From Acinetobacter sp. ANC 4805 (GTDB taxonomy: Bacteria; Pseudomonadota; Gammaproteobacteria; Pseudomonadales; Moraxellaceae), in the NCBI RefSeq assembly GCF_022549495.1, contig NZ_JAKZGD010000007.1, positions 62,001-126,000 on the forward strand: a DNA stretch of 64,000 nucleotides, read 5' to 3'. The notes under the pieces were generated by a model. That model did no database searches. It was not told the DNA's origin and saw only the letters and a program-made list of their open reading frames with translations. Each line of letters opens with the position of its first letter. The first letter of the stretch is position 1. This document shows positions 8,140 to 18,164 of this stretch, piece by piece. A program made the position numbers and the translations under genes.

Positions 8140-11100
8140 ATGACGGAAGTAGAACAGCAACTAACACCACCAGTTGAACCAAAACAAGAACGGCGCATTA
8201 TTCGTAGTATTGCGCTGATCTTGCTGATCATACTTTTATTATTGGTGAGCTCTTTAATTGTCATGATCTCCACTGATAAAGGAAGTCGCTTCCTATTAGA
8301 TCGCGTTCTACAAAGTCAGAAAATGATTCGCTATGAATATGAAGGTGGAAATTTGCTCCGAGGAATCATCCTCAAAAACATTTTAGTTCAATTGAAAGCA
8401 GTTGATGTCTCTTTAGATCGAGCAGATGTTTCTCTTGGATGGAGAGCTATCCTAAATAAAGAGATACATTTAAGTCATGCTGATGTTCAAAATTTAAAAA
8501 TTATTAATAAAAAACCACCGTCGGGTCAACCATTTGCTTTTAGTACGATCAAACTTCCATTTATATTACGTGTCGATGAAGCGACCTTAGACCATCTTGA
8601 AATTAAGACTCAAACAGCAAAAGTTGGTTTTAATGATATTTATCTCAAAGATGCTTTGTGGTCTGGAACAAAATTAGAGTTTAAAGACTCTAAAATGGAT
8701 ATGGGCTATTTGGCTTTCAAAAATGCCACTGGGCAAATGGATTTTAGTGGGAAATATCCAATCAATGCGAAAGCTGATCTGATGCTTCCTTCATTAAAAA
8801 GCTTAAATATTCATACTATTAAGGTGGTTGCAGCAGGCTCATTAGATACATTAAAGGCTGGTGTTGCGACGGAAACGCCTGATTTGCTCACAGGCTGGGC
8901 GGTGATACATCCTGTACGTGATCATGTCCCAATGCAAGGTGAATTAATATTCAAAAACTATCATTTACCATTGTTGAAAGAACAGAAGTTATTTGCCAAA
9001 GATGGCGTTGCACGATTCAATGGTGATATTCAAAAACTAGTTTTAAGCCTAGATACCGATTTGAAAGGCGAGCAAATACCTGAAGGCAAATATAATGTAT
9101 TAATGGATACTGACTTAAAGAATCAATTGAATATTCAAGATTTTAATGGTCAGTTAATGGGTGGATCTGTTGCGCTCAAAGGTTTAGTGAATTGGCATGA
9201 GCATGTTTCATGGGATATTAAGGGGCGTTTAGATCGCTTGAACCCCAAAGATAAGACTGTGCCAAAAATTGCTCAGGATTTCTTACCGCCTAATTTGGAT
9301 GCAAATCTGAGTTCATCTGGGTCAATGGAAAAAGGTTTGGCACTCAATGCACAGCTTGCTTTTGATCAATATGAAACTTGGGCTGTCAAATTAAATCAAG
9401 CTGCATCTAAAGATCACAAACTACAGCCAATGCTGTTAAATGTTGCTTGGAAAGATATAGATCGTGCAGTGCCATATATTGGTTGGTTGAGTAGTGACGA
9501 AGGTCATACCGATATTGCATTAAAACAAGGTCAACAAAATATCTATGTTTCGACGACTATCAAACCGCATGAAAAAGCGTTATTGCCAACAGGTCAATAT
9601 GATGCTCGTCTTGACTTAAAAGCCAATTTTCTTAATGTCGAAAATTTTCGTTATCAAGCGCTAAAAGGTAGCTTGTCTGGGCAGGCTAAAGTTAAATTAC
9701 CAACAGAAAAGCAACAGCTTGCATGGCAGGCACAGCTTAAAGCAGAGAGTTTCAATCCTCAAACGGTGGTTGCTGCTGCACCTGTCAATTTATTGAATGG
9801 CGATATCAAAGCAACGGGTTTTGCAAAACCAAATCAACAAATTATTCAACTTGAACGGATTGATTTAAACGGTCGGATTGTTCAATCAGGTCGTGTCGAA
9901 ACTGTTGCTTTAAAAGGTAAAAGTACCACGGCGTTATTATTTAATGATCAAAAGTCGGGTGGTGGTTTTAAAAGTTTTGCTGTGAATTACGATGGTTCGC
10001 TCAATGCTCTGAACCAAGGCAATGGATTGTTAAAAATTAATGTGGCAGGTACGCCTGAGTACATCAAAATCAATGAACTAAAGCATGATGGTGTTGCAGG
10101 CAAGGTTTTTGCTACAGGTGCTGTTAATTTAAAAGATAAATTAGGTTGGGACATCAATGCATCTTTAGTTCGCTTTAAACCGCAATATTTTGTTTCTAGT
10201 CTTCGAGGTGAACTCTCGGGGCATGTTAAAACACAAGGTGTTTGGTCTGAAAAGCTTAAACGTATTGATATTCGTGATCTAAATGCAGCAGGTTTTCTCA
10301 ATAACAAACCTATTCATGGACGTGGAAATCTCTCGTTATTGTTAGATTCCAATCAAAAAGGTTTCTTACCACAACAGTTTGAAGCCAATAATTTATTTTT
10401 TGCCTATGCACAAAATCAGTTACAAGCGACAGGAAATGCACAAAGCTTAAAAATTAAGTTAAATGCGCCTGCCTTATATGAACTTTATCCAGGTCTGCAA
10501 GGTCGGGCATATGGAAGCTTAAATGTTCAATCGCAACCACGTTTAAAGGCAACTGCAAATATCGCTGTTGATAATTTTGCATTCAACGAATTGGCAAGTA
10601 TTCGGTCGCTACGTATTCAAGGTGAATTGCCAACTTCAGAAGCAACACCGACCTTGTTGATTGCGAAAGTTGATCATTTACGTAGCGGCAATCGTGAAAT
10701 TGAAAATGCAACGATTAATCTAGGCGGTACGCGTAAAGCCCATGTACTGAAAGTTGAAAGTAAAAATCGTCAATCTAACTTTTATGTACAGCTTGCAGGT
10801 GGTTTTAACCAGAACAATGATTGGTTAGGGCAACTACAAAAAGGTCACTTTAAATCACGCCGTATTGATCTAGTCCAAAATCAAAGTGCACCGATCATAT
10901 ATTCTACTGCTCAGTCTGAATTGTATATTGGGCAGCATTGTTGGCAGAGTCTACATAGCCAAGTCTGTTTGGATCAGTCCGCACGGATGAGTCAAACAAA
11001 AGGTAGTTTCTCTGTTATTACCAAAAATTTAGATTTGAACGATTTTGCTGTATTTATGCCAGAAGGCTTGGCTGTTACGGGTCAACTCAATGGTTATGCT

Positions 11101-12645
11101 CGAGCATCTTGGGCAAAAGGCAGTCGTCCAAAACTTGATGCGAGTTTAATTACTCGTAAAGGTGAAATTGGTCTTGCACCTGATGATCCTCAAGATATTG
11201 CTACTACAGTCACGTATGACGAATTAAGTTTAATTGCCAAAAGTGTTAGTGATGGATTGCTATTCCGTGTGGATATGAAAACACCTGATATTGGGACGGG
11301 TTATGCCAATGTCATTGTGAATCCTTTCCAAACGGGTATGCCAATGCGTGGTGAAGTCGCTTTTGATGATGTGCAACTCAAAGTCTTTAAACCCTTTATT
11401 AAAGATGTACGTTCAATGGCAGGCACATTAGCACTGGCAGGAAAAGTGAATGGAACACTGACTCAACCACAATTTACAGGTGAAATGCGTTTAAAAAATG
11501 GCGCGATCAGCATGATTTCACTTCCTGTGAATCTGAATAATATTCAGCTTTATTCATCTATCCGACAAGACTCAGCCAGTATTGATGGCGCATTTAACAG
11601 TGGACAAGGGGTTGGACGCTTGAAAGGGAGCTTTGATTGGAAAGAAGATCCGCATCTTGCATTGACGTTGAAAGGTGACAATTTATTAATTCGACAAGCC
11701 CCGATGATTACGGCGATTGTACAACCTGATTTAAGTTTGGATGTTTATCCATTTAAGCAACAATTGAGTTTGAAAGGAACCATTGATGTTCCACGCGCAC
11801 GTATTTCTATGCCAGAAACCACTGCACCTGTTGTGAATATTTCACCCGATGTACGAGTCGTGCAGCAAGGACAAGATTTACTTGCGACATTGAAAGCAGC
11901 CAAACCTTGGGATATTCGCGCGGATATGACGCTGACATTAGGCAATCAAGTGATCTTCCAAGGCTTTGAAAGTAATATTCCATTGGTTGGTCGTTTACAT
12001 TTATCACAACGTGGTTTAGAAACTGCGATGCGGGCGAATGGTGCGATTGGGGTCAGCCAAAAAGTGAAAATTGAAGCTTATGGTCAAAGCTTAGATTTGA
12101 ACCGTGCAATTGCACGTTTTAATGGCCCACTTGCCAATCCAACACTTGATATTGATGCCAATAAATCTGTTCAAGGTAGTATGATCGGTTTGCGTGTCAC
12201 AGGTACGGCAACAGTGCCGAATGTTCAAATTTATAATGATGCGGGTTTATCGGAACAAGAAGCACTAAATGCATTGGTTACAGGTCGTATCAATGAGGGA
12301 AGCAGTGGTTTAAGTAATACCGAAGGCTTTAAATCTGATGTTAATAATACGATTGCTGCGGCAGGTATTAGTATGGGCTTGGGTGGTACACGAGCATTAA
12401 CCAATCAGATTGGTCGCACCTTTGGTCTAAGTGGTTTAGCGCTTGATGCACAGGGTACAGGGGATGATACACAAGTGAGTTTAACGGGTTATATCACACC
12501 AGACCTATTTATTCGTTATGGTATAGGCGTATTTACACCTGTAAATAAATTGACTTTGCGTTATCAAATGAATCGCCGTCTATATCTAGAAGCAAGCCAA
12601 TCCTTAGAACGAGCGATCGATGTATTCTATAACTGGCGTTTTTAA
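8140..12645 (+). CDS. tamB: TamB-like translocation/assembly protein (DUF490)
   Basis: About 1,501 residues, a long periplasm-spanning AsmA/TamB-type protein. It opens with a cytoplasmic tail and one inner-membrane anchor (ALILLIILLLLVSSLIVMI), continues as repetitive beta-strand sequence, and ends with the conserved TamB C-terminal domain (SEQEALNALVTGR, GRTFGLSGLALDAQG, YQMNRRLYLEAS). I chose ATG 8140, preceded by AGG at 8131-8133, over the TTG at 8134. Forms the operon partner of tamA and is closed by a terminator at 12658. Confidence 0.93.
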   Translation: MTEVEQQLTPPVEPKQERRIIRSIALILLIILLLLVSSLIVMISTDKGSRFLLDRVLQSQKMIRYEYEGGNLLRGIILKNILVQLKAVDVSLDRADVSLGWRAILNKEIHLSHADVQNLKIINKKPPSGQPFAFSTIKLPFILRVDEATLDHLEIKTQTAKVGFNDIYLKDALWSGTKLEFKDSKMDMGYLAFKNATGQMDFSGKYPINAKADLMLPSLKSLNIHTIKVVAAGSLDTLKAGVATETPDLLTGWAVIHPVRDHVPMQGELIFKNYHLPLLKEQKLFAKDGVARFNGDIQKLVLSLDTDLKGEQIPEGKYNVLMDTDLKNQLNIQDFNGQLMGGSVALKGLVNWHEHVSWDIKGRLDRLNPKDKTVPKIAQDFLPPNLDANLSSSGSMEKGLALNAQLAFDQYETWAVKLNQAASKDHKLQPMLLNVAWKDIDRAVPYIGWLSSDEGHTDIALKQGQQNIYVSTTIKPHEKALLPTGQYDARLDLKANFLNVENFRYQALKGSLSGQAKVKLPTEKQQLAWQAQLKAESFNPQTVVAAAPVNLLNGDIKATGFAKPNQQIIQLERIDLNGRIVQSGRVETVALKGKSTTALLFNDQKSGGGFKSFAVNYDGSLNALNQGNGLLKINVAGTPEYIKINELKHDGVAGKVFATGAVNLKDKLGWDINASLVRFKPQYFVSSLRGELSGHVKTQGVWSEKLKRIDIRDLNAAGFLNNKPIHGRGNLSLLLDSNQKGFLPQQFEANNLFFAYAQNQLQATGNAQSLKIKLNAPALYELYPGLQGRAYGSLNVQSQPRLKATANIAVDNFAFNELASIRSLRIQGELPTSEATPTLLIAKVDHLRSGNREIENATINLGGTRKAHVLKVESKNRQSNFYVQLAGGFNQNNDWLGQLQKGHFKSRRIDLVQNQSAPIIYSTAQSELYIGQHCWQSLHSQVCLDQSARMSQTKGSFSVITKNLDLNDFAVFMPEGLAVTGQLNGYARASWAKGSRPKLDASLITRKGEIGLAPDDPQDIATTVTYDELSLIAKSVSDGLLFRVDMKTPDIGTGYANVIVNPFQTGMPMRGEVAFDDVQLKVFKPFIKDVRSMAGTLALAGKVNGTLTQPQFTGEMRLKNGAISMISLPVNLNNIQLYSSIRQDSASIDGAFNSGQGVGRLKGSFDWKEDPHLALTLKGDNLLIRQAPMITAIVQPDLSLDVYPFKQQLSLKGTIDVPRARISMPETTAPVVNISPDVRVVQQGQDLLATLKAAKPWDIRADMTLTLGNQVIFQGFESNIPLVGRLHLSQRGLETAMRANGAIGVSQKVKIEAYGQSLDLNRAIARFNGPLANPTLDIDANKSVQGSMIGLRVTGTATVPNVQIYNDAGLSEQEALNALVTGRINEGSSGLSNTEGFKSDVNNTIAAAGISMGLGGTRALTNQIGRTFGLSGLALDAQGTGDDTQVSLTGYITPDLFIRYGIGVFTPVNKLTLRYQMNRRLYLEASQSLERAIDVFYNWRF

Positions 12646-12657
12646 ATAATTTTTTAC

Positions 12658-12693
12658 AAACCTGTTTTATAAAAAATAAAGCAGGTTTTTTTT
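12658..12693 (+). terminator. Terminator after tamB
   Basis: AAACCTG (12658-12664) pairs with CAGGTTT (12682-12688) and is followed by a T-run to 12693. Confidence 0.8.
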
Positions 12694-12779
12694 AATCGTA
12701 GATATTTAAAAAAAATATGATAAAATTACACAAATCATTGAAAAATAAATAAATTTATGACATTTTTTGGAGATGGTGA

Positions 12780-13247
12780 ATGAAATCTGTCACTTTAAGT
12801 CAACTTTTGGTCACCATGAGTGTAACGTTGCTAAGCCTTACATTCCAAGCAAATGCGAAAGAATATTATAAATGGGTCGATTCGAAAGGTGTTACGACTT
12901 ATTCTGCGACGCCACCACCTAGCCAAAAACAAGAACCGCAACTTGATTCAGCAATAAAAAATGTCAATGCTATGGCTTCAACCCCAAGAGTTGTAAATAT
13001 TGCTGCTACATCAAATGTAAAAGACCTAAAAACAACGGTAGCACCGAATCCGCAAGCAGCTAAATCAACAACAAATGCAACCATTACAGCAGCATCTGAA
13101 ACGGTATTTACTGTGAAAGATTGTAATGGCGTGAGATGTTGGGATACACAGGGTAAGCATTATAATTTTGTCGCAGGGAGAACGTATCTTTCAGCAACGG
13201 GTGGAAAATGTCAGAAGATTGGTAATAACATGCGCTGCAATAAATGA
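12780..13247 (+). CDS. Exported DUF4124-domain protein
   Basis: 155 residues. A signal peptide (LLSLTFQANA cleavage region) is followed directly by the DUF4124 signature EYYKWVDSKGVTTYSATPPP, a Thr/Ala-rich linker, and a C-terminal part with four cysteines that could form two disulfides in the periplasm. GGAG about 6 bases upstream of the ATG supports the start. Function unknown; DUF4124 proteins are common envelope proteins in gammaproteobacteria. A second small protein with the same kind of N-terminus is at 57902. Confidence 0.8.
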   Translation: MKSVTLSQLLVTMSVTLLSLTFQANAKEYYKWVDSKGVTTYSATPPPSQKQEPQLDSAIKNVNAMASTPRVVNIAATSNVKDLKTTVAPNPQAAKSTTNATITAASETVFTVKDCNGVRCWDTQGKHYNFVAGRTYLSATGGKCQKIGNNMRCNK

Positions 13248-13343
13248 TTTGTATGTTTTTATGGCGACCCATGCAGATTTGAACGCTTCTTTTTGCAAAA
13301 TGAACAACTTTCAGTATGATGTGTGCATCAAATTAGTCGCAGT

Positions 13344-13709
13344 ATGATGATGAAGAAAGTTTTATTGATTGCAATAGGTTTGGTTTTGGTTGGCTGTGCA
13401 GATAAAAAACCATTAACCCCAGCGGAACAGTGGCATGGCTACTGTGTCAGTGTGGGAAATGCGGCACGTTCGATTACTTTAGATCGCCAAAATGGAATTG
13501 AACAAAAACAAGCAATAGAACATGCGACTAAAATTGAAGATGAAACAACACGTAAATTTATCTTTGGAATTATTGATACAGTGTATGCGCTACCTATTGA
13601 TCAGCTCAAGGCTAATCCCGATGCAGAACGTGAACAGTTGAAGCAAAAATTTACAACGCAATGCTTAGCAACACCACATGATCAGCTACCAAAGTATAAA
13701 TCATTTTAA
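13344..13709 (+). CDS. Small predicted lipoprotein
   Basis: About 121 residues from the first of three consecutive ATG codons; the open frame extends to a GTG at 13323 but the signal sequence MMMKKVLLIAIGLVLVGC begins at the ATG run. LVGC is a lipobox, so the mature protein should be acylated on Cys and anchored in the envelope. Two further cysteines (GYC and TQC) may pair. I do not recognise the family. It stands alone between the DUF4124 gene and acnB, with a terminator right after it. Confidence 0.75.
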   Translation: MMMKKVLLIAIGLVLVGCADKKPLTPAEQWHGYCVSVGNAARSITLDRQNGIEQKQAIEHATKIEDETTRKFIFGIIDTVYALPIDQLKANPDAEREQLKQKFTTQCLATPHDQLPKYKSF

Positions 13710-13720
13710 TGGATTTACAG

Positions 13721-13747
13721 AAAAGACAACACTTGTTGTCTTTTTTT
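13721..13747 (+). terminator. Terminator after the small lipoprotein gene
   Basis: AAGACAAC/GTTGTCTT stem (13723-13742) with an ACTT loop and a T-run to 13747. Confidence 0.85.
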
Positions 13748-13905
13748 ATAGATCTAATCTGTTGTTTTATTGAGCTTTGATCTAAGACCAAAGCGGTATT
13801 CAAAATAGACGAACATTTCGCTATAAAATAATGGGCATCACGTAGAAATACGGTAGTTCCATTAACATTTAACTCGAAGTCTAGTAAAATTTTAATGTCC
13901 ATATT

Positions 13906-13941
13906 ACTTGTAAAGCTTGTAGCAAGCTGGAACTTACGAGT
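13906..13941 (+). promoter_or_regulatory. Two-tier hairpin in the acnB leader
   Basis: Outer stem ACTTGTAA (13906-13913) with TTACGAGT (13934-13941, one G-U pair) and inner stem AGCTTG-TAG-CAAGCT (13914-13928). It is followed by AATTTTTT and ends 27 bases before the acnB start, so it could be an attenuator-like terminator or a protein-binding leader. Role is inference. Confidence 0.5.
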
Positions 13942-13968
13942 AATTTTTTAAAAAAGAGGAATAACACT

Positions 13969-16608
13969 GTGCTAGAAGCTTACCGCCAACACGTTGAAGA
14001 ACGTGCCGCACTCGGAGTCCCACCGAAGCCGCTTGATGATGCTCAAACTGCTGAACTTGTAACTTTATTAAAAAACCCACCAGCAGGTGAAGAAGCATAT
14101 TTAGTAGATTTGCTTGAAAACCGTGTTCCAGCAGGTGTTGACCAAGCTGCTTATGTTAAAGCTGCTTTCTTGGCTGCTCTAGCAAAAGGCGAAGCAACTT
14201 CTCCACTTGTAACTAAAGAACGTGCAGTTTACTTACTAGGTACGATGCTTGGTGGTTATAACGTTGCTCCTTTAGTTGATCTTCTTGACAATGCTGAACT
14301 TGCTGAATTAGCAGCAGAAGCATTAAAGAAAACACTTCTTGTATTTGATGCATTCCATGACGTAGCAGACAAAGCAAAAGCAGGTAATGCTGCGGCTAAA
14401 GCTGTATTACAATCTTGGGCTGAAGCAGAATGGTTCACAAGCCGTGCTGACGTTCCAGAAGAAATCAAAATCACTGTGTTCAAAGTAACAGGTGAGACCA
14501 ATACGGATGACTTGTCTCCAGCTCAAGACGCTTGGAGCCGTCCAGATATCCCATTACATGCAAACGCAATGTTGAAAAACGAGCGTGATGGTATCAATCC
14601 TGAAAAACCAGGTGAAGTTGGTCCATTAAACCAAATCAAAGATTTAATCGCGAAAGGCAACCAAGTTGCTTACGTAGGTGATGTTGTTGGTACGGGTTCT
14701 TCTCGTAAATCTGCAACTAACTCTGTACTTTGGTTCTTCGGTGACGAACTTCCACACATTCCAAACAAAAAAGATGGTGGTGTGTGCTTAGGTTCTAAGA
14801 TCGCTCCAATTTTCTTCAATACAATGGAAGATGCAGGTGCATTACCTGTAGAAATCGACGTTGCTAACATGAATATGGGCGACGAAGTTGTATTGAAAAT
14901 TGATCATGCTGCTGCAAAAGTAACTGCATTCAAAGACGGTGCACAAATTGCAGAAGCTGAGCTTAAAACCCCTGTACTTTTAGACGAAGTACGTGCGGGT
15001 GGTCGTATTAACTTGATCATCGGTCGTGGCTTAACTGCGAAAGCGCGTGAAGAATTAGGTCTTGCACCTTCGACTTTATTCCGTACGCCTGTACAACCTG
15101 CTGACACTGGTAAAGGCTTTACACAAGCTCAGAAGATGGTTGGTCGTGCATGTGGTTTAGCTGAAGGTCAAGGTATCCGTCCGGGTACTTACTGTGAACC
15201 TAAGATGACAACTGTTGGTTCTCAAGATACAACTGGTCCTATGACTCGTGACGAGTTAAAAGACTTGGCGTGCTTGGGCTTCTCAGCTGACTTAGTGATG
15301 CAGTCTTTCTGTCACACTGCTGCGTATCCAAAACCAGTTGACGTAACAACTCACCATACATTACCAGACTTCATCATGAACCGTGGTGGTGTATCTTTAC
15401 GTCCAGGTGACGGTATTATCCACTCATGGTTAAACCGTATGTTACTTCCAGATACAGTTGGTACTGGTGGTGACTCACATACTCGTTTCCCAATCGGTAT
15501 TTCGTTCCCAGCGGGTTCAGGTCTTGTTGCGTTCGCAGCTGCAACTGGTGTTATGCCACTTGATATGCCTGAATCTGTACTTGTTAAGTTCAAAGGTAAA
15601 ATGCAACCTGGTATCACTCTACGTGACCTAGTACATGCAATTCCTTACTATGCAATTCAAGCGGGTGACTTAACTGTAGAGAAGAAAGGTAAGAAAAACA
15701 TCTTCTCTGGTCGTATCCTTGAGATCGATTTATCAGAAATGGAAAATGACTTGACTGTTGAGCAAGCGTTCGAACTTTCTGATGCTTCTGCTGAGCGTTC
15801 TGCGGCTGGCTGTTCAGTAACACTTTCTGAAGAGAAAGTTGCTGAATACTTACGTTCTAACATCGTTATGTTGAAGTGGATGATCGCAGAAGGTTATGGC
15901 GATGCTCGTACTATGGCGCGCCGTGCTGAAAACATGCAGAAGTGGTTAGATAACCCAAGCTTGTTGAAAGCTGATGCTGATGCAGAATACTTAAAAGTTT
16001 ACGAAATCGATCTTGCTGACATCAAAGAACCAATTCTTTGCTGCCCGAACGATCCAGATGACGCGAAACTTCTTTCTGATGTTCAAGGCGACAAAATTGA
16101 TGAAGTATTCATCGGTTCTTGTATGACGAACATCGGTCACTTCCGTGCTGCGGGTCAGTTACTTGATAAAGTACCAAGCGGTTCATTGTCTACTCGTTTA
16201 TGGTTGGCTCCACCAACGCGTATGGACGAGCATCAATTGATGGAAGAAGGTTTGTATAACATCTATGGTCGTGCTGGTGCGCGTACAGAGATGCCGGGCT
16301 GTTCATTGTGTATGGGTAACCAAGCACGTGTAGCACCGAACACAACATGTGTATCGACTTCTACGCGTAACTTCCCGAACCGTTTAGGTCAAGGTGCAAA
16401 CGTTTACTTAGCTTCTGCTGAGCTTGCATCTGTTGCTGCGGTTCTTGGTAAATTACCAAGCCCAGAAGAATATCAACAGTACGCGTCGCAAATCGACAGC
16501 GCTTCTGCTGACATCTACAAATACTTAAACTTCGACAAGATGGGCGAATATACAAAAGAAGCTGATCAAGTTGATACTAAGAAAATCCAAGCAGCTCAAT
16601 TGACTTAA
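13969..16608 (+). CDS. acnB: Aconitate hydratase B
   Basis: 879 residues, bifunctional AcnB (citrate/isocitrate and 2-methyl-cis-aconitate chemistry). Order is the AcnB one: N-terminal HEAT-like domain (LEAYRQHVEERAALGVPPKPL), swivel domain (GTGSSRKSATNS), then the catalytic domains. The 4Fe-4S ligands are visible as C718 (GSCMTN) and C778/C781 (GCSLCMGNQ). The start is GTG with AGAGGA about 10 bases upstream. Codon use is more biased than in the neighbours, consistent with high expression. A structured leader precedes it and terminators follow. Confidence 0.97.
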   Translation: MLEAYRQHVEERAALGVPPKPLDDAQTAELVTLLKNPPAGEEAYLVDLLENRVPAGVDQAAYVKAAFLAALAKGEATSPLVTKERAVYLLGTMLGGYNVAPLVDLLDNAELAELAAEALKKTLLVFDAFHDVADKAKAGNAAAKAVLQSWAEAEWFTSRADVPEEIKITVFKVTGETNTDDLSPAQDAWSRPDIPLHANAMLKNERDGINPEKPGEVGPLNQIKDLIAKGNQVAYVGDVVGTGSSRKSATNSVLWFFGDELPHIPNKKDGGVCLGSKIAPIFFNTMEDAGALPVEIDVANMNMGDEVVLKIDHAAAKVTAFKDGAQIAEAELKTPVLLDEVRAGGRINLIIGRGLTAKAREELGLAPSTLFRTPVQPADTGKGFTQAQKMVGRACGLAEGQGIRPGTYCEPKMTTVGSQDTTGPMTRDELKDLACLGFSADLVMQSFCHTAAYPKPVDVTTHHTLPDFIMNRGGVSLRPGDGIIHSWLNRMLLPDTVGTGGDSHTRFPIGISFPAGSGLVAFAAATGVMPLDMPESVLVKFKGKMQPGITLRDLVHAIPYYAIQAGDLTVEKKGKKNIFSGRILEIDLSEMENDLTVEQAFELSDASAERSAAGCSVTLSEEKVAEYLRSNIVMLKWMIAEGYGDARTMARRAENMQKWLDNPSLLKADADAEYLKVYEIDLADIKEPILCCPNDPDDAKLLSDVQGDKIDEVFIGSCMTNIGHFRAAGQLLDKVPSGSLSTRLWLAPPTRMDEHQLMEEGLYNIYGRAGARTEMPGCSLCMGNQARVAPNTTCVSTSTRNFPNRLGQGANVYLASAELASVAAVLGKLPSPEEYQQYASQIDSASADIYKYLNFDKMGEYTKEADQVDTKKIQAAQLT

Positions 16609-16622
16609 TAAGCTAGGATCAA

Positions 16623-16642
16623 GAAAAGCCGAAAGGCTTTTC
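16623..16642 (+). terminator. Hairpin after acnB
   Basis: GAAAAGCC-GAAA-GGCTTTTC, a tight GNRA-loop hairpin 15 bases after the acnB stop; a second smaller hairpin, ACAAAGC-TAT-GCTTTGT, follows at 16654-16670. Probably mRNA 3'-end protection or processing rather than the main stop signal, since there is no long T-run. Confidence 0.5.
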
Positions 16643-16685
16643 CTAGCGCAAGAACAAAGCTATGCTTTGTTTGAGCAAAAAGCTA

Positions 16686-16721
16686 AAATAAGGGCTGAGT
16701 AATCAGCTCTTATTTTTTTTT
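16686..16721 (+). terminator. Main terminator after acnB
   Basis: AATAAGGGCTGA/TCAGCTCTTATT stem (one G-U pair) followed by a run of nine T residues to 16721. Confidence 0.85.
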
Positions 16722-16820
16722 GGTGAAGTCAAATAATAGTAATTTTTTATTGTAATTAGAGATTTGAGTGTTAGACTGAAGATACTAATTTAAATTGTCA
16801 TTTTATACATTGATTGTCAT

Positions 16821-18161
16821 ATGAAAATTGAAATTCGAAATTTAGGCGCAATAAAACATATTGTTTTAGAACCCAAACCATTAACAATAATTACAGGAAA
16901 AAATAATAGTGGTAAAACATATGCAATGTATACACTATGGGCATTAGCATCATTAGGTGACCGAATAGTCTTTGATGCTGTCGATGATCTAGCTAAAAGC
17001 CTTAAAAATAATGGAGTAATTGAATTTAATTTAAAGAACTTTATTAGGGAAAATTGGCTAAACTTAATTAACTCAATAAATAAAGCAATACCTAATTTAG
17101 TTGCAGCAACTTTTAATGTTGATGCGAAAACTTTTAAGGATTCACAAATTTCATTTAAATTTACATTTGAAGAGTTTGAAAAACAATATTTAGATGTATT
17201 TGATCTTTCATTGATTGATATTGATAGAAAGGGAATATTTGAGGTTAGTTATAGCATTAGAACTTCCTTGTTATTGATAAGAAATAATTTTATAAGTAGG
17301 GAATTCCCTACATTCCTTTTTAAAAATTATATTAGTAATATAATTGCAAAAACAATTTTGAGCCCGTTAGCAAAAAATGCATTCTTAATGCCTACCGAGC
17401 GTGTAGGACTCAATCTTTTTTTTAATGATTTGAATACACAGAAAAAAAATATTGATAATTATTTAAATAATCCAGATAATTTTAAGGCAAAAGATATAGA
17501 TGAAACTTTAAATAGAACTTATTATTCGAAACCTATAGAAGACTATATTAACTTCTTAAATGATCAGGAGTTTGATTATAAAGTTAAAAGTTCATTCTTA
17601 TCAGGAAGTCTTCAACATCTAAATAATTTTATTTCTGTGAATTTTAGAAAGGATAAAGGCAATATTTATTTTCAAGATGTTAATGGTAATGAGTTAGGCA
17701 TTCATTTAGCATCCTCTGCAATTAAATCGAATTTAGCTTTATGGGTATATTTGAATAATATAGCTGCAAATAATAATTTATTAATGATTGATGAACCAGA
17801 AATTAATCTACATCCCGATGCACAACGTCATATGGCACGTTTAATAGCATTTTTAGTAAATAAAGGTATAAAAGTTGCGATTAGCACGCATAGTGATTAC
17901 TTTATTAGAGAAATAAATTCATTAATTATGCTGAATAATGATTTTCCTAATAAAAAGAAAATTTTAGGAGAGTTTAACTATACTTCAAGAGATCGATTGA
18001 CTATAGACCAAGTTGCAGCATATTGTTTCGAAAATGGTAATGCAACTAGGATGCCTATAGATAGTAGATATGGAATACAGGTTGATACATTTGATGATGT
18101 TATAAATACTATGAACGAGTCATTTGCCTCCATACAGTTCCAGCTTGATGATGGGTTATAG
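16821..18161 (+). CDS. AAA/OLD-type ATPase of a candidate two-gene defence module
   Basis: 446 residues with ABC/SMC-type ATPase motifs as in AAA15/OLD-like proteins: Walker A G26-KNNSG-K-T33 at the N-terminus, Walker B LLMIDEPE (D324, E325), an INLHPDAQ D-loop-like segment and the switch histidine H357 in ISTHSD. No TOPRIM or other nuclease domain is attached, so any effector would be the next gene, 3 bases downstream. The locus is visibly more AT-rich than acnB. Similar ATPases drive defence modules such as PARIS, RloAB, AbiL and OLD/Gabija, but I cannot match this pair to one of them. A stand-alone housekeeping role is less likely. Confidence 0.8.
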   Translation: MKIEIRNLGAIKHIVLEPKPLTIITGKNNSGKTYAMYTLWALASLGDRIVFDAVDDLAKSLKNNGVIEFNLKNFIRENWLNLINSINKAIPNLVAATFNVDAKTFKDSQISFKFTFEEFEKQYLDVFDLSLIDIDRKGIFEVSYSIRTSLLLIRNNFISREFPTFLFKNYISNIIAKTILSPLAKNAFLMPTERVGLNLFFNDLNTQKKNIDNYLNNPDNFKAKDIDETLNRTYYSKPIEDYINFLNDQEFDYKVKSSFLSGSLQHLNNFISVNFRKDKGNIYFQDVNGNELGIHLASSAIKSNLALWVYLNNIAANNNLLMIDEPEINLHPDAQRHMARLIAFLVNKGIKVAISTHSDYFIREINSLIMLNNDFPNKKKILGEFNYTSRDRLTIDQVAAYCFENGNATRMPIDSRYGIQVDTFDDVINTMNESFASIQFQLDDGL

Positions 18162-18164
18162 AAA

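Noticed and set aside
12899..13084. Minus-strand frame over the DUF4124 gene
   Set aside because: Antisense shadow of a well-supported exported protein.
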